DNA of 64,000 bases from the NCBI RefSeq assembly GCF_019891175.1, contig NZ_CP072600.1, positions 1,116,001-1,180,000 on the forward strand, written 5' to 3'. This document shows, piece after piece, positions 1 to 10,812 of this stretch. Each line of letters begins with the position of its first letter. Positions within the stretch are counted from its first letter, which is position 1. The notes below the pieces were generated by a model. The model worked only from the letters and a program-made list of their open reading frames with translations. It was not told the DNA's origin and made no database searches. Position numbers and translations under genes: made by a program. Origin of the DNA: Leptothermofonsia sichuanensis E412 (GTDB taxonomy: Bacteria; Cyanobacteriota; Cyanobacteriia; Leptolyngbyales; Leptolyngbyaceae).

Positions 1-368
1 ATGTAGGAGTTAATCTCTGCTTCGTAGCCCTGGCTGTTATAAATCTGGACATGCTCTGCAATTTCAGCCTGATCTTGAGGGGCACGACCGAGCAGATGCT
101 TAAAGTTCAATTCAATAAAACGGTAGGGGGAGGAGCTTTCAAAAAAGCGAGAACGGTACTGGTCAGATTGAGCGATCGCCCGGACAAATTCCCTCACCGA
201 AATTGCACCATTCCGCAACTGAGATTCCGCACTGACGAGTCGTTGAGTATCCAATACATGAGCATTCCCCAAAACCTGACGATAGGCTGCTCGAATTACG
301 GTTTGCAGTTCTGCATCGGTGGCGTTAGCGCGCAATTCAACTGATTCAGCTTCAATCCAAAGTGCCAT
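1..368 (-). CDS. Phycobilisome rod linker polypeptide, N-terminal part (runs off the window)
   Basis: Reading leftwards from ATG at 368, 122 codons are visible and the gene continues beyond base 1. The N-terminus begins [20 protein letters not shown], and the domain carries the linker motifs [38 protein letters not shown] and [11 protein letters not shown]. These are typical of the PBS_linker_poly domain, which sits inside phycobiliprotein hexamers and joins rod discs. It lies directly downstream of cpeZ, 192 bp away and on the same strand, so a phycoerythrin rod linker (CpeC or CpeD) is the most likely identity. The missing C-terminal half, where a CpcD-like domain would be, would be needed to name it. 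Confidence 0.88.
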   Translation of the reverse strand, partial: MALWIEAESVELRANATDAELQTVIRAAYRQVLGNAHVLDTQRLVSAESQLRNGAISVREFVRAIAQSDQYRSRFFESSSPYRFIELNFKHLLGRAPQDQAEIAEHVQIYNSQGYEAEINSY

Positions 369-560
369 GTTATTAACTCCTAAATGTATAGCAGGGGACA
401 GGGGACGGGGGTACCGAGAAAGAAGAACACAAGTTCAGGCTGTGGGCTTTCTAATGTGTCCTGACCTGGATGGCTATGGCCACAGGTTTGAGGTCAAGAT
501 TGAAGAAAAAAGGGTTTGAGAAAAAACAGAGCATTCAAAATACGAATTGGGGTAAATCCT

Positions 561-1190
561 TCAGGGTTCCCTCCTTTGCAACGATGTGGTCATTTCCAGA
601 CGCGCCAATGCACTGGTGGCAGACTCCCGCACGTAGGAATCCGTTGACTCCGCCTGAATCAACGCGGTGAGTGCTTCTATTCCCCGCGGATCACCGATCG
701 ATCCCAGAGCATTGACAATAGATGTTGCCAGTGCCGGATTATCGGTTGTTTGCAGAGCCTCAATCAAGAGGTCTACCGCTGGAGGCCCAATTTCCCCCAA
801 TGCCATCACAGTAGCGATATGGACTACAGGATTCGGATCATTCAGAGCCGTTTTCAACCCCTGCAATCCTTCGGCAGGAAACGGCTCATCTGGATAGTTA
901 ATTGCCACCTGCGCCAGGGCTTTGGCAGCGCTGCCGCGCACCGTGACATTATCGCTATGGAGTAATGCCTGAACCAGGGGAGGAACTGCCTCTGGACCAA
1001 TCGCTCCCAATGCTTTCACGGCTGCCCGTCGGTAGTTTGTATCGGTTTCATCCAGAATACTCATCAGTCGGGGAATGGTTGTTTCATCCCGATTTTCAGC
1101 CAGTTCCCACATTGCCTGGTCGCGCAGGTATGGGTTGGGATGTTTGAGCTGCTGGAAAAGGGCTTCGATTGACATTTCAAGGGGTGGCAT
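561..1190 (-). CDS. cpeZ: CpeZ-like HEAT-repeat phycoerythrin lyase/chaperone subunit
   Basis: A 209-residue protein made almost wholly of HEAT-like helical repeats (recurring patterns such as AVKALGAIGPEAVPPL and ATVMALGEIGPPAVDLL). This is the length and structure of CpeZ of the CpcE/CpcF lyase superfamily. In characterised cyanobacteria CpeZ assists CpeY in attaching phycoerythrobilin to phycoerythrin and acts in part as a chaperone for the apoprotein. The gene follows cpeY by 150 bp on the same strand, as expected for a cpeYZ pair next to cpeBA. The start could be the ATG at 1190 or an internal ATG at 1175; neither has a strong ribosome-binding site. The identity rests on length, repeat type and context, so a CpcF/CpeF-like relative is not fully excluded. 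Confidence 0.8.
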   Translation of the reverse strand: MPPLEMSIEALFQQLKHPNPYLRDQAMWELAENRDETTIPRLMSILDETDTNYRRAAVKALGAIGPEAVPPLVQALLHSDNVTVRGSAAKALAQVAINYPDEPFPAEGLQGLKTALNDPNPVVHIATVMALGEIGPPAVDLLIEALQTTDNPALATSIVNALGSIGDPRGIEALTALIQAESTDSYVRESATSALARLEMTTSLQRREP

Positions 1191-1340
1191 AGGGTAGTTA
1201 TCAGCGGTCAGGCGCTATATCGATGCTGGATTTCGGATTGACGATTTTAGATTGCCAATCCACGGCTCTGTAAGACTTTCAGCTACTTTATGTAAGCGTT
1301 ATCCAGGAGAATTGATCCTGATGCATTAGAAAGAAATGCA

Positions 1341-2627
1341 TTAGAAAGAAAGGGACACCGCAGATTTTGATTTTGCTTTTTCCTGAATTAACCAGTCGTC
1401 ATCCTGGGTAACCTGGGCGTAACCGCTGGGGTCACCCAATTGTTCCAGTGCCAGCAAGGCTGCATATTTCAAGTCCCAAATCTTCGTATCCAAACAGGCT
1501 TTCAGTTCTGGGATTGCTCGTTGATCGCCTAATTCAGCCAGGGCGATCGCCGCCGCTGCACGAGACTTTTGAAATTGAGGTTGGGTATTGTGCAATGCTT
1601 CAATTAGCAGACTATAGGCTGGGAGGTGTTTCAACCAGCCGAACAGCTTGACCACGTGGAAGTGGGCACCATAGTCACTGATTGCTTCCCTGGCATAGGT
1701 GGTGAAAAGAGCTGTGGGGGCTTCAGCCGCATAATGATCCAGGATAGTTTTCGTCGCCCGGTAGCATCGACCAAAATCAGTTTCGTACAATTCTTGAATC
1801 AGAAAGTCCAGAGTAGGCATCTGGTCATAGTCGTGAACCAGATTTAAATCATCTGGATGGTCACGCAAAGTTTGTTCCAGGTATGGTCGAATCCTTTCAA
1901 ATGGGATGGCTCCCGCAGAAATTCCCGCTTCTCCCAGCATCCGGATGCCCCGCAGTCGAAATACTAACGATACCGGGCAACGGGCAATATCGGGAATCGC
2001 GCTGTAATACTGAGCATCGATCAAATCCTGGATTGACAGGCGCCGTGCCAGCACGTTAGGGTGCTGTAGCAAAGCGACAACTTTATCCATTCCAGAATTG
2101 TCTCCTGTCAGGCGACAAACGGCTGCAATCGCCGCACTTGCTATTGGTGGATCGGGGCTATCGACAAAACAGCGAATTCGCTCCAGAGCAGGTTGATAGT
2201 TTAGCTTTGCCAGGGTGTGAATGATCACCCGGTAAGTTTGCTTCGGCTGGTCAAGCAACCGGGCAATCTCTTCCAGAATCTCAGGATCCTGGGTCCCAAT
2301 TTCTCCAATTGCCCAGACGGCATTTTCGACAGTATAGATATCTGGCTCCTTGAGACAGGCACGGATGACAGGCAAGGCTTCCACCGCTTGTAGCCGCCCC
2401 AACGCTTCCACTGATTTGCGCCGCACAATCTGGTTTTCCAGGACTGGATCGGTTTGTTGCACAGCCCGCATCAAGGCGTTAATTGATCGCTGGGTGGGAA
2501 AGTTCACTAAATGAGAAGCTGCAATATAGCGCGAATCATTCTCGCTGATCTGGCTCTGGGGGGTATCTAACAGGGCGATCGCCTGATCTTCTGTGAGATT
2601 AAAAAGCTTGAGAAAGCGCTTATCCAT
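1341..2627 (-). CDS. cpeY: CpeY-like phycoerythrobilin lyase
   Basis: A 428-residue HEAT-repeat protein starting MDKRFLKLFNLTEDQAIALL, with the PBS-lyase patterns RRKSVEALGRLQAVEALPVI and AVWAIGEIGTQDPEILEEIA and the CpcE/CpeY-type segment FRLRGIRMLGEAGI. Length matches CpeY, the enzyme that attaches phycoerythrobilin to Cys82 of the phycoerythrin alpha subunit. The substrate gene cpeA, with Cys82 present, lies just upstream, so lyase and target are neighbours. ATG at 2627 is the only good start. The stop codon lies in a 15-bp direct duplication (15-mer ATGCATTAGAAAGAA on the plus strand, repeated at about 1321-1350), so the last codons and stop appear twice in sequence. Confidence 0.88.
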   Translation of the reverse strand: MDKRFLKLFNLTEDQAIALLDTPQSQISENDSRYIAASHLVNFPTQRSINALMRAVQQTDPVLENQIVRRKSVEALGRLQAVEALPVIRACLKEPDIYTVENAVWAIGEIGTQDPEILEEIARLLDQPKQTYRVIIHTLAKLNYQPALERIRCFVDSPDPPIASAAIAAVCRLTGDNSGMDKVVALLQHPNVLARRLSIQDLIDAQYYSAIPDIARCPVSLVFRLRGIRMLGEAGISAGAIPFERIRPYLEQTLRDHPDDLNLVHDYDQMPTLDFLIQELYETDFGRCYRATKTILDHYAAEAPTALFTTYAREAISDYGAHFHVVKLFGWLKHLPAYSLLIEALHNTQPQFQKSRAAAAIALAELGDQRAIPELKACLDTKIWDLKYAALLALEQLGDPSGYAQVTQDDDWLIQEKAKSKSAVSLSF

Positions 2628-3058
2628 AGCTCAGCATTAAAGTGCCTGACGAAAAAACAAACCTAGAGATTCTTCGCGATCACTTCGCCCTTTCTATAGG
2701 TTAAGCAAAACGCCAGAAATCTAAAGGTTTGCGAGGGAGATATCTGCTTTGTTGGAGATATCTATCTTGCTAGACATTTGCTAAACAATTACCGTGCTTT
2801 TGATGAGTGGCTAGAGCCATAAGCCAATCATTCTGTAAAACAGGGATGGAGAGTTTACCGTCCAAAGAGATGGCATCCACTCCATCCCATTTACACTATT
2901 TGTCTTGCCTGACTAATGTTTCATCCATTTAAACCTGACAGACATTACTCAAACCTGACAAACAGGTGGTGCTGAATAGCCGTATGAATTAGAACGAAGC
3001 TTTAATTTACACAACGCCCAACTCATACCTGACATCAGCAACCTCAACCTGACAAATA
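2628..3058. other. Intergenic region between cpeA and cpeY
   Basis: About 430 bp with no credible gene. It holds one A-family element (2965-3044). Three short copies of AACCTGACA lie near 2934, 2951 and 3045; the last two share AACCTGACAAA and flank the element, which may be a target duplication or local repetition. cpeY and cpeZ may be read through from cpeBA or have their own promoter here; I could not identify one. Confidence 0.6.
2965..3044. repeat. A-family miniature element, copy A1
   Basis: About 80 bp with ends GGTGCTGAAT and ATCAGCAACC that are inverted relative to each other, and an interior containing TATGAATT and ACTCATACCTG. Related copies occur at 18033, 42182, 52273 and 61026. 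No coding capacity. It looks like a miniature inverted-repeat element (MITE). Confidence 0.7.
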
Positions 3059-3556
<498 letters not shown>

Positions 3557-3611
3557 TTAAGGCTCCCAAGTATGTAGTGTGAATCGTTTTTTCTAAACCA
3601 GTTGTAATCAA

Positions 3612-4428
<817 letters not shown>

Positions 4429-4980
4429 TCACCGTCTGCTCAGCCAGTCTTGCAATCGGATTTTGCAGGTGACGTACAAAGGAAACTGATAATGCTCAAC
4501 CAGCAGCCAGGCGACAAACAGAAAGTGGGAAAGAAACGCCAACCCTACCCAGATCGTTGGGAACCAGTACCAGGCACTTCCCTGCATGGGAGGAAACGCA
4601 TGGGAAGAAAGCCAGATTAACCCTGGAGGTAACACAATCAGGGCAATTCCTACCAGCCAGATAATGACCGTCAGGTCCATATCCATATGGCTGGAAGCTC
4701 CCTGCCAGTTGCGCCCATTCCACCGCCAGGTCATAGGCTGGGAGCTATCTTCTACTCGAATTGACTGGGTACGGAGATCGGCAGTAAAAATGTGGCGGCA
4801 AAAATTACAGGCAAACGCATCCATCAGGGGTAAGGTTGCAATCTGCCCATGACGACATACCGGACAAATATAGGTTTCCTCATAGTTGAGGCTGCACCGC
4901 TCAGCTATTCCTGCTGGATGCTTTGCGTGATTGATGGCATCCTGCCGCCCCATCGGTTCTGTCATAAAACGCCTGAACAT
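4429..4980 (-). CDS. Conserved membrane protein with N-terminal zinc-ribbon motif
   Basis: About 183 residues. Near the N-terminus are two CxxC pairs (CPVCRHG and CNFCRHIF) about 20 residues apart, which look like a zinc ribbon. Two hydrophobic segments follow (VIIWLVGIALIVLPPGLIWL and a second around WVGLAFLSHFLFVAWLLVE), so it is probably an inner-membrane protein with the ribbon in the cytoplasm. I do not recognise a named family. A TTG codon at 4998 overlaps the stop of the upstream lipoprotein gene (TTGA), so translation may start there by coupling; the ATGs at 4980 and 4965 are alternatives. The two genes probably form an operon. Confidence 0.65.
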   Translation of the reverse strand: MFRRFMTEPMGRQDAINHAKHPAGIAERCSLNYEETYICPVCRHGQIATLPLMDAFACNFCRHIFTADLRTQSIRVEDSSQPMTWRWNGRNWQGASSHMDMDLTVIIWLVGIALIVLPPGLIWLSSHAFPPMQGSAWYWFPTIWVGLAFLSHFLFVAWLLVEHYQFPLYVTCKIRLQDWLSRR

Positions 4981-4994
4981 CAAATGGCAATCGG

Positions 4995-5771
4995 TCAACT
5001 GGCACTACCCAGGGATTTAATGACCTCCTTACCATTCTGCTGCAAAACTACGGCAGGTTCCGTTCCTGGTAAGATTCGCTTAACAAGTACGGTGCCGTTG
5101 GCTAAATAATCACCGGTTTTGACATAGCGACTGGTTGGAGCACCTGGCTCTTTTACAATCACATTCCATTGCCCTTTGACCTGTAAAATTCCAGTTATCT
5201 CAATGGTTTCGGCAAGGCTGCTGGGAGAGGGTGGTGCTGCCGGTACGCCCACAGGAGGTAGGGGTGTCAGGGTGGGGTTAGCAGGAACGGTAAGCGGTGG
5301 CAAAAGAGCCGGATTGGCGGCGATCGGTACCGTAGGAAGGGTGGAAACTGGAGCCAGCGGTCTTTGAGAAAGGGAAGGTTGCGATCGCCCCGGAAATTGC
5401 GTCCCCCGCGCCACAACCGGAATCGCCAGCGGCGGAGTTGGCGTCGCTTCAAACGGGTTTTGCCGTCCTGTGGTGATGGTTGTCGCCCGACGGGCTGGAT
5501 TTGTCGGCTTTAATAAACCTGGAACGGCAGGCACTTCCACAGTGGCAACTGGACTGGCAATCGGGTTTGGAAAGTTTTGAGGCTTCGCTGGCTGGGTGCC
5601 AGTCGATTGAGGGCTGGTAGCCTGAGGACTGACAGATTCAGGTGAAAGCTGAGCTGGATTCTCTAACGACGACTCTGCCGGAACCTGGGCGTTTTTGCTT
5701 TCTGGTTCCCTGGAACAACTGACCAATAACGCCAGAGCGCCCAAACTAGCCATCCAATTTCCCCTTTTCAT
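4995..5771 (-). CDS. Proline-rich putative lipoprotein
   Basis: 258 residues. The N-terminus MKRGNWMASLGALALLVSCS is a lipoprotein signal with lipobox LVSC, so it should be exported and lipid-anchored. The long middle (about 25-185) is rich in Pro, Ser, Thr and Ala and is probably unstructured. A small conserved C-terminal domain (about 188-255) contains ITGILQVKGQWNVIVKEPGA and SRYVKTGDYLANGTVLVKRI. That C-terminal pattern resembles the small beta-domain of pilus-assembly PilP-like lipoproteins, but this is only a resemblance by eye. It overlaps the start of the downstream membrane-protein gene. Confidence 0.7.
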   Translation of the reverse strand: MKRGNWMASLGALALLVSCSREPESKNAQVPAESSLENPAQLSPESVSPQATSPQSTGTQPAKPQNFPNPIASPVATVEVPAVPGLLKPTNPARRATTITTGRQNPFEATPTPPLAIPVVARGTQFPGRSQPSLSQRPLAPVSTLPTVPIAANPALLPPLTVPANPTLTPLPPVGVPAAPPSPSSLAETIEITGILQVKGQWNVIVKEPGAPTSRYVKTGDYLANGTVLVKRILPGTEPAVVLQQNGKEVIKSLGSAS

Positions 5772-5989
5772 GGCAACTCCTTGTACTCCCCACGGTTTGA
5801 ACTAAGCTCAGGATAGACGCAATTTCAGAAAACGGCGCACTGTTATTGAGTGTGTAACTGCATCGCAGGATATAGCCAAGAGCATGAGGACAGGCAGGCA
5901 GGATGATGGACGTCGCTGAAAAGCTGGATGATGGGATAAGAGGGAAGAGGCTTCTTGCCCCTCCCCCCTGTTCAATAGCTGACTCTTGC

Positions 5990-7045
5990 TTACCTGGCGG
6001 CTCCTTTCTGATGAAACTCCTGGAATGTTTGATAGTTTCGTTCAGGGTGATAGAGATGACAATAATCTGTGATTTCTTTCATTAAAGCCCAGGAGAACTC
6101 ACGCTCGTACAGATAACTACCCCAATTTTCCTGGAGACTGCGGTGTGCCATACGCAGGTTATAGGATGGAATGGCGGTAGAGAGATGGTGCGGCACATGC
6201 ACATTAATATGATGACAAAGAAACTCAACCCAGGCAGGGTATTCGCAATGTACTGTTCCTGATAGCTGGGCTTTTGCCGCATCCCATTGCTCTGGTTCTT
6301 GAAAGTCAATTTCAGGAACCGTGTGGTGAACCAGGGTGAAGGTGCTCATCCAAAAATGAAAAACCAACCAGGGTAAGAGCCAGAATTTGACAAAGCCCCA
6401 AATTCCAGTTGTGGCAATTAGAGACGGAAAAGCGATCGCCGCAAACACCAGCACTGCTCCAACGGATAGCCAGACTTTTGCCCGATCCTTTGCCTCAAAA
6501 TTTGCTGGGTTGAAATGCAATCCAGCCCAATGGGCAATCGACCCGACCCACCAGAGCCGTCCCCTCAATGCCTGATAGCCCCATTGCCCCATCCATCCCA
6601 GACGTGCATAAAATTCTGGTCTAAACGGCTGCCAGGCATTGTCCACATCCATCTTATTGGTGTGCTTGTGATGGTGATTGTGTAGAATCCGCCAGCTATG
6701 GAATGGATAGATCAGCGGCAACATCACAAGATGCCCAACCAGATCATTGACCCACTGCCGTTTGGCAAATGAGCGGTGTCCACAATCATGCCCTACTACA
6801 AAAAAACCAGTTAGTGCAGTTCCGGTAAAGATCCAGAGGATGGGTAGCAAAAACCAGGGAGCGATAGTCAGACCGAGGTATCCTAAGCTAACCATCAATA
6901 GACTCATCAGCGCTGATAGCCATGCTTTACGCATGTCTTTCTGAAAACACTCTTGAGGCAGAGTTTTCAGAATGTCCTTCAACCGGAGCCTGGAAACCAG
7001 CAGACTGGGTGGCAAATCGTCGGGCAGTATTGTTGTGGCTGTCAT
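5990..7045 (-). CDS. desA: Acyl-lipid delta-12 fatty acid desaturase DesA
   Basis: 351 residues from the ATG at 7045; the frame extends to 7147 but the family N-terminus ([13 protein letters not shown]) begins at 7045. The three histidine boxes of membrane desaturases are present: HDCGH at 86-90, HNHHH at 122-126 and HVPHH at 283-287. Four hydrophobic stretches fit a thylakoid or plasma membrane enzyme. DesA introduces the delta-12 double bond into oleate bound to glycerolipids, using reduced ferredoxin, and is cold-induced in many cyanobacteria. The segments [20 protein letters not shown] and [11 protein letters not shown] are characteristic of DesA rather than of delta-9 or delta-15 enzymes. 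Confidence 0.93.
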   Translation of the reverse strand: MTATTILPDDLPPSLLVSRLRLKDILKTLPQECFQKDMRKAWLSALMSLLMVSLGYLGLTIAPWFLLPILWIFTGTALTGFFVVGHDCGHRSFAKRQWVNDLVGHLVMLPLIYPFHSWRILHNHHHKHTNKMDVDNAWQPFRPEFYARLGWMGQWGYQALRGRLWWVGSIAHWAGLHFNPANFEAKDRAKVWLSVGAVLVFAAIAFPSLIATTGIWGFVKFWLLPWLVFHFWMSTFTLVHHTVPEIDFQEPEQWDAAKAQLSGTVHCEYPAWVEFLCHHINVHVPHHLSTAIPSYNLRMAHRSLQENWGSYLYEREFSWALMKEITDYCHLYHPERNYQTFQEFHQKGAAR

Positions 7046-7394
7046 GCAAGAGGTATTTCCTTCGTTTGTCGGATTGAAAAGTCGAGGCACACTAAAAATC
7101 TGCCAGACAGACAGGTTGGCAGGCAGATTGAACCAGTTTTGGCGCAAATCAATATGGGCACAGACGAGACGATAGTGACTATGCCCCTCATTTCAGTTAC
7201 AAAACTTTAGTATCGTAACACACCTCAGGGATGACTTTGCTGTTTGAGAGGCTGGGCGTGGACTGTCCAGGTTTCTTTCAAAGTGTTTTATCCCGCTGAA
7301 AGATCTGAACACAATCTCATCCCTAAAACCGACAGGCTAAGTTCTCAGGTGAGGTACTATCAAATAACCATGTGTAAGCTAAATAACACTTGTC
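7046..7394. promoter_or_regulatory. Divergent intergenic region between desA and the next gene
   Basis: 349 bp between two divergently read genes, so promoters for both are expected here. I see no repeat element and no RNA gene. No cold-shock element was identified with confidence. Confidence 0.4.
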
Positions 7395-7763
7395 ATGGAG
7401 CCAAATTCTTTGCCGACGGAGGTGTTCTTGACCCACCCCCGGCGATCGCTGGGTAGCGTTTGGTTAGACTGGGCACCTCAGCCCGGTGCCTACCTTAATT
7501 TGGAAGGGGCGACCTATGCTGTGCTGGAGCGTCGTCATCGCTATCAGTTAAAGGCAGGGCGGTACCGCCTGCACAAAATTTCGCTGTATGTGCAGGCGGC
7601 TCAGCCTCCTTCTGAACGGAGCATAGTTGATGGGCGCTGGGTTTTGGGAGAACTGAGTTGCCGGTTTAATGCCCGTTCCGAACTGATCCGGTGTGCCGTC
7701 AACCCCGAGGGACCCTGTGGTGGTTGTCGCTACTATGAGCAGATTCACAATATCAGCGGATAA
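7395..7763 (+). CDS. Conserved cyanobacterial protein, probably DUF6464
   Basis: 122 residues, starting MEPNSLPTEVFLTHPRRSLG. It contains EGATYAVLERRHRYQLKAGR and a C-terminal region with LSCRFNARSELIRCAVNPEG followed by GPCGGCRYYE. Four cysteines in the second half (C..C..CxxC) suggest metal binding or a disulphide. The pattern is what I remember of the DUF6464 family, found only in cyanobacteria with no known function. No signal peptide or membrane segment is seen. It stands alone between desA and fmt. Confidence 0.72.
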   Translation: MEPNSLPTEVFLTHPRRSLGSVWLDWAPQPGAYLNLEGATYAVLERRHRYQLKAGRYRLHKISLYVQAAQPPSERSIVDGRWVLGELSCRFNARSELIRCAVNPEGPCGGCRYYEQIHNISG

Positions 7764-8015
7764 ATCAGCTTGCTTGTCTGGGTAAGGAATTTGGGGGTTG
7801 CTGATTCCGGATATGAAAAAGGTGCTATATGCTCGAAACTGCGTTTCGATTCATATTGCTTTCCAGCAACGCCGGAATTTGAATTAATTAAGATGCTGTT
7901 CTGAAATAGAACCCCAAAGACCCATTGGCGCAGTCTGCCCGGAGGACATAGGGCACCAGGAGCTTGCTTTGTGTCCTCTGGGCCGTTGTGGTTAGTTCTA
8001 CAGGTGATTAAATCC

Positions 8016-9026
8016 TCAATCCTGACCATTTGCACCAAAAACCTCTCCGGGGGAGAGATGGGTCCCATTAGCAAAATCCCAGCCAGACTGAGGGCGTTTC
8101 CCGGGTAGCTGAATTTCCCTCAGTAATAGCAATCCATTCCCAGTTTGTACAATCGGTCCTAAGCCCTTGATCAGGGTAATGACTTCGCCGGGCTGGGCGG
8201 ATTTAGCCACCAGTGTAGACCAGTCTTTTTCTAATTTCTGAATGTCTGAAGGTAGATCGGTCCAATAGGCTGGTCCGAGCGGGGCAGTGGCAATGATTTT
8301 CATGGGTTCCTGACGGAAAGTGGTGACGCAATTGGGGTAAAAACCACGGATCTGGTTATGGAGGGCGATCGCTTCCCGCTTCCAGTCCAGTTCATAATCT
8401 TCCTTTTTGATCAGTGGCGCATAGGTTGCCCGATTATTGTCCTGGGGCACAGGATGAATTGCCCGTTGCTCCAGTTTTAATAACGTTTCGACCAGTAAAT
8501 CGGCAGCCACCTCCGCCAATCTTGCGGCTAACTCGTAAAAGTTTTCCAGCAGAGAAACCGATATCCGAGCCTCCATTAACATGGGTCCCGTATCCATCCC
8601 GGCATCCATCAACATTGTGGTGATTCCGGTTTCCGTTTCGCCATGATAGAGACTCCACTGAATCGGAGCGGCACCCCGGTATTGGGGCAAAATTGAGCCG
8701 TGGGCATTGATACACCCCAACCGGGGCATGTCCAGGATTTCCTGGGAAAGAATTTGCCCATAGGCAACCACAACAAATGCATCTGCCCCAACGGCCCGCA
8801 ACTTATCCAGGGTGAGGGCATCTTTCTTTACACGCGCTGGTTGCCAGACGGGCACCTGATGGGCGATCGCGACTGCTTTGACTGGTGAAGGGATAAGCTG
8901 ATTGCCCCGTCCCCGGCGTTTGTCTGGCTGAGTTACAACGGCCAGCAGGTTGAACGCCGGGTGGGCCAGAAGGCGCTCTAAGCTGGGAACTGCGAACTCA
9001 GGGGTGCCGAAAAAAACAAGGTTCAT
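8016..9026 (-). CDS. fmt: Methionyl-tRNA formyltransferase
   Basis: 336 residues from the ATG at 9026 (a TTG two codons earlier is possible). The N-terminal formyl-transferase domain begins MNLVFFGTPEFAVPSLERLL, and the active-site region INAHGSILPQYRGAAPIQWS carries the catalytic Asn and His, with the catalytic Asp in MDAGMDTGPML. The C-terminal domain (about 205-320) includes NQIRGFYP, the usual Fmt OB-fold linker. It formylates Met-tRNA for translation initiation using 10-formyl-tetrahydrofolate. Length matches the family. Confidence 0.95.
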   Translation of the reverse strand: MNLVFFGTPEFAVPSLERLLAHPAFNLLAVVTQPDKRRGRGNQLIPSPVKAVAIAHQVPVWQPARVKKDALTLDKLRAVGADAFVVVAYGQILSQEILDMPRLGCINAHGSILPQYRGAAPIQWSLYHGETETGITTMLMDAGMDTGPMLMEARISVSLLENFYELAARLAEVAADLLVETLLKLEQRAIHPVPQDNNRATYAPLIKKEDYELDWKREAIALHNQIRGFYPNCVTTFRQEPMKIIATAPLGPAYWTDLPSDIQKLEKDWSTLVAKSAQPGEVITLIKGLGPIVQTGNGLLLLREIQLPGKRPQSGWDFANGTHLSPGEVFGANGQD

Positions 9027-9155
9027 GGGCAATCAGAGAGAAAATAGAAGTCATACCATTCTAGATTTTGGATTTTAGATTTTAGACTTTGGATTATCCC
9101 GCTTTAATCCCGCTCAAAACGTAATAAATTCTGAGCACACCTCGTTTCCAGGTTT

Positions 9156-9254
9156 CTAGTGGTCTGGCAAGAATTATTTTGTGGGTTGAAAACCCCAAAA
9201 TAATAACTTCTTGCTGATCCCAGACTCACAATTTCAAGGTTGACGAACCACGAG
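9156..9254. repeat. B-family miniature element, copy B1
   Basis: About 99 bp bounded by CTAGTGGTCTGGCAA and TTGACGAACCACGAG, which are imperfect inverted repeats. The interior contains GTGGGTTGAAAACCCC, itself a short hairpin. Other copies: 9355 (partial), 13894, 27258, 37360, and 41733 in reverse. Confidence 0.8.
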
Positions 9255-9354
9255 GTAGAAAGTCTCGCTTTCATCATTGGAGGTGAGCGCAGCTCATGGG
9301 GTCTTGCCTAGAAATGATCCCTGGGAGGCTCTGCCTCTAAACCTCCATTCCAGG

Positions 9355-9432
9355 CTGGTGGTCTGTCAAGAATAATTTTTTTGTGGGTTGAAGATTGTGG
9401 GTTAAAAAACCTCAAAATCATAACCCTTTTAG
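9355..9432. repeat. B-family element, partial and degenerate copy B2
   Basis: Begins GGTGGTCTGTCAAGAATAAT and contains a duplicated GTGGGTTGAA / GTGGGTTAAA segment. The right terminal repeat is not recognisable. Confidence 0.6.
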
Positions 9433-10064
9433 CCCGGTCCTCAGCACCTAGGAAAAGATTAAAATTCTTGGAAACTTGCTGAGATCGCTCACCCAAAACG
9501 GCGTTGCCTGCTATACATGAAGGTAGCATTCAACGTTTATTGTGTTGATAACAATTCCATCAGCCCAGTAGCTGCCAGTCCACGATTCAACTCCAACTTC
9601 CAGCCTTTGCTGAACCAACCTCAAAAAGTTTGTTCTTTGCCGTGCCAGGTTATCAGCCTTCCAGCCCCAACTTTTAACGATTACCCTGGACTGCTGTTCT
9701 GATACCTGTTAACTCCTGACGGACTAACGGTTTGAAGGTTGCTTATCTGGGATAGCTGCATTCTGCCAATACAGCTTCCTGCTCCAGGCATTGCCCCACA
9801 GAGGCTCTTGTTTGACAGAGTTCCTGCGGGCCTAGAAATGGGTTGGCCGCCGTGTGTGAGATTGGGACCTGCTCCGGTGGGTTGGATGCTGATTTTGCCC
9901 AATCTACCCGATCTAATGGTTTGATAGCCAGACCAGCGTGAAAACTTTTGTTTTTTCCCTGGTTTTCTCCTGCCATTTCCTCATATCCTATGAACTCCGT
10001 TCTGCTTACCATCGCTGATCGGAAACGAATTTTGTTTTAACTTTTTTGAGTAAATCTGCTTTTT

Positions 10065-10778
10065 ATGTCTAAACGGTCAGTACAGATTGATCCCCTGAAT
10101 AGCCCTCATCCAGTTCCCTGGAACTGGGTGCTGGCAACCCTGGATGACACGCTATCAAACCGCTATTCTGAAGAACATGCTTTAGAAGCAACTGCCAGCT
10201 TACATTACTACCGAAGTCAGTCGCTGCTTTCACCGGATAGTCGGTATGCTGCCTACAGCCGGATTCAGATGCATGTCTATCCTGAGTTTTATCGTAGTCA
10301 GGTTAATAGTGTGTTGTTTTTGGAGAATCTGGAAACGAGAGATTTGCAGGCAATTACCCCGACCTCCCCTCTGGCAGATAATCCGTTTCTCTCAAATGAA
10401 ACGGTTTCAGGTGGCAAAATCTCCATTGTGATTCCTATCTCCTGGTCAAAGGAAGGCGATCGCCTTCTGGCGAGGGTGTTTGAATCCCTTTTTGGCTCGG
10501 ACTTTGCTTCAGACTATGCGGTGATAGTGGATCGTACCTTCAACCAGATCACCACCATTGCGCCCACTGCGATTTCCTATACAACGGCTGTCTTACTTGG
10601 TTGGAGTACGATTCATCCAGGTCGGGCATTGTTTCAGGCCGGTAATCTGGGGGAAGCAGAGTGGCACCTGTGGTCTGTGGATGCTACTGGACAAACAACC
10701 CTGGCAGCGGGCGATCGCCCCGCCGTTTTCGGTCAAACCGTTAGCAACGTCTGGATGGGTCCCCAGGTACATCCATAA
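10065..10778 (+). CDS. Hypothetical conserved protein
   Basis: 237 residues, starting MSKRSVQIDPLNSPHPVPWN. There is no signal peptide or membrane helix. Visible patterns include SRYAAYSRIQMHVYPEFYRS and VIPISWSKEGDRLLARVFES, which suggest a compact beta-rich soluble protein (the last could be part of a propeller-like repeat: SKEGDRLL, then HLWSVDATGQ). I do not recognise the family. It converges with the DUF4335 gene, 34 bp apart. Codon use and an internal HIP1 site look like the neighbours, so it is probably a real native gene. Confidence 0.6.
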   Translation: MSKRSVQIDPLNSPHPVPWNWVLATLDDTLSNRYSEEHALEATASLHYYRSQSLLSPDSRYAAYSRIQMHVYPEFYRSQVNSVLFLENLETRDLQAITPTSPLADNPFLSNETVSGGKISIVIPISWSKEGDRLLARVFESLFGSDFASDYAVIVDRTFNQITTIAPTAISYTTAVLLGWSTIHPGRALFQAGNLGEAEWHLWSVDATGQTTLAAGDRPAVFGQTVSNVWMGPQVHP

Positions 10779-10812
10779 GACCGATCAGGATGGGGCAAAC
10801 CCTGTAGAGCCA

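Larger units (their letters stand above)
9027..10064. other. About 1 kb intergenic region with miniature elements
   Basis: No convincing gene: the open frames inside are short, overlap on both strands and have no recognisable motifs. Two B-family elements lie at 9156-9254 and about 9355-9432. An A/T-rich stretch of short tandem words (GATTTTGGATTTTAGATTTT) lies at about 9063-9095. The stretch from 9440 to 10064 contains nothing I can name. Confidence 0.55.

Noticed and set aside
51-344. Plus-strand open frame of 97 codons
   Set aside because: Antisense shadow of the phycobilisome linker gene, whose family motifs are clear on the minus strand.
3045-3058. AACCTGACAAA on both sides of A1 as a target duplication
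   Set aside because: Related AACCTGACA copies also occur at about 2934, so local repetition is equally likely; not claimed as a duplication.
9743-10012. Minus-strand 89-codon frame upstream of the hypothetical gene at 10065
   Set aside because: No motif or ribosome site, and it overlaps other short frames on both strands; probably chance.
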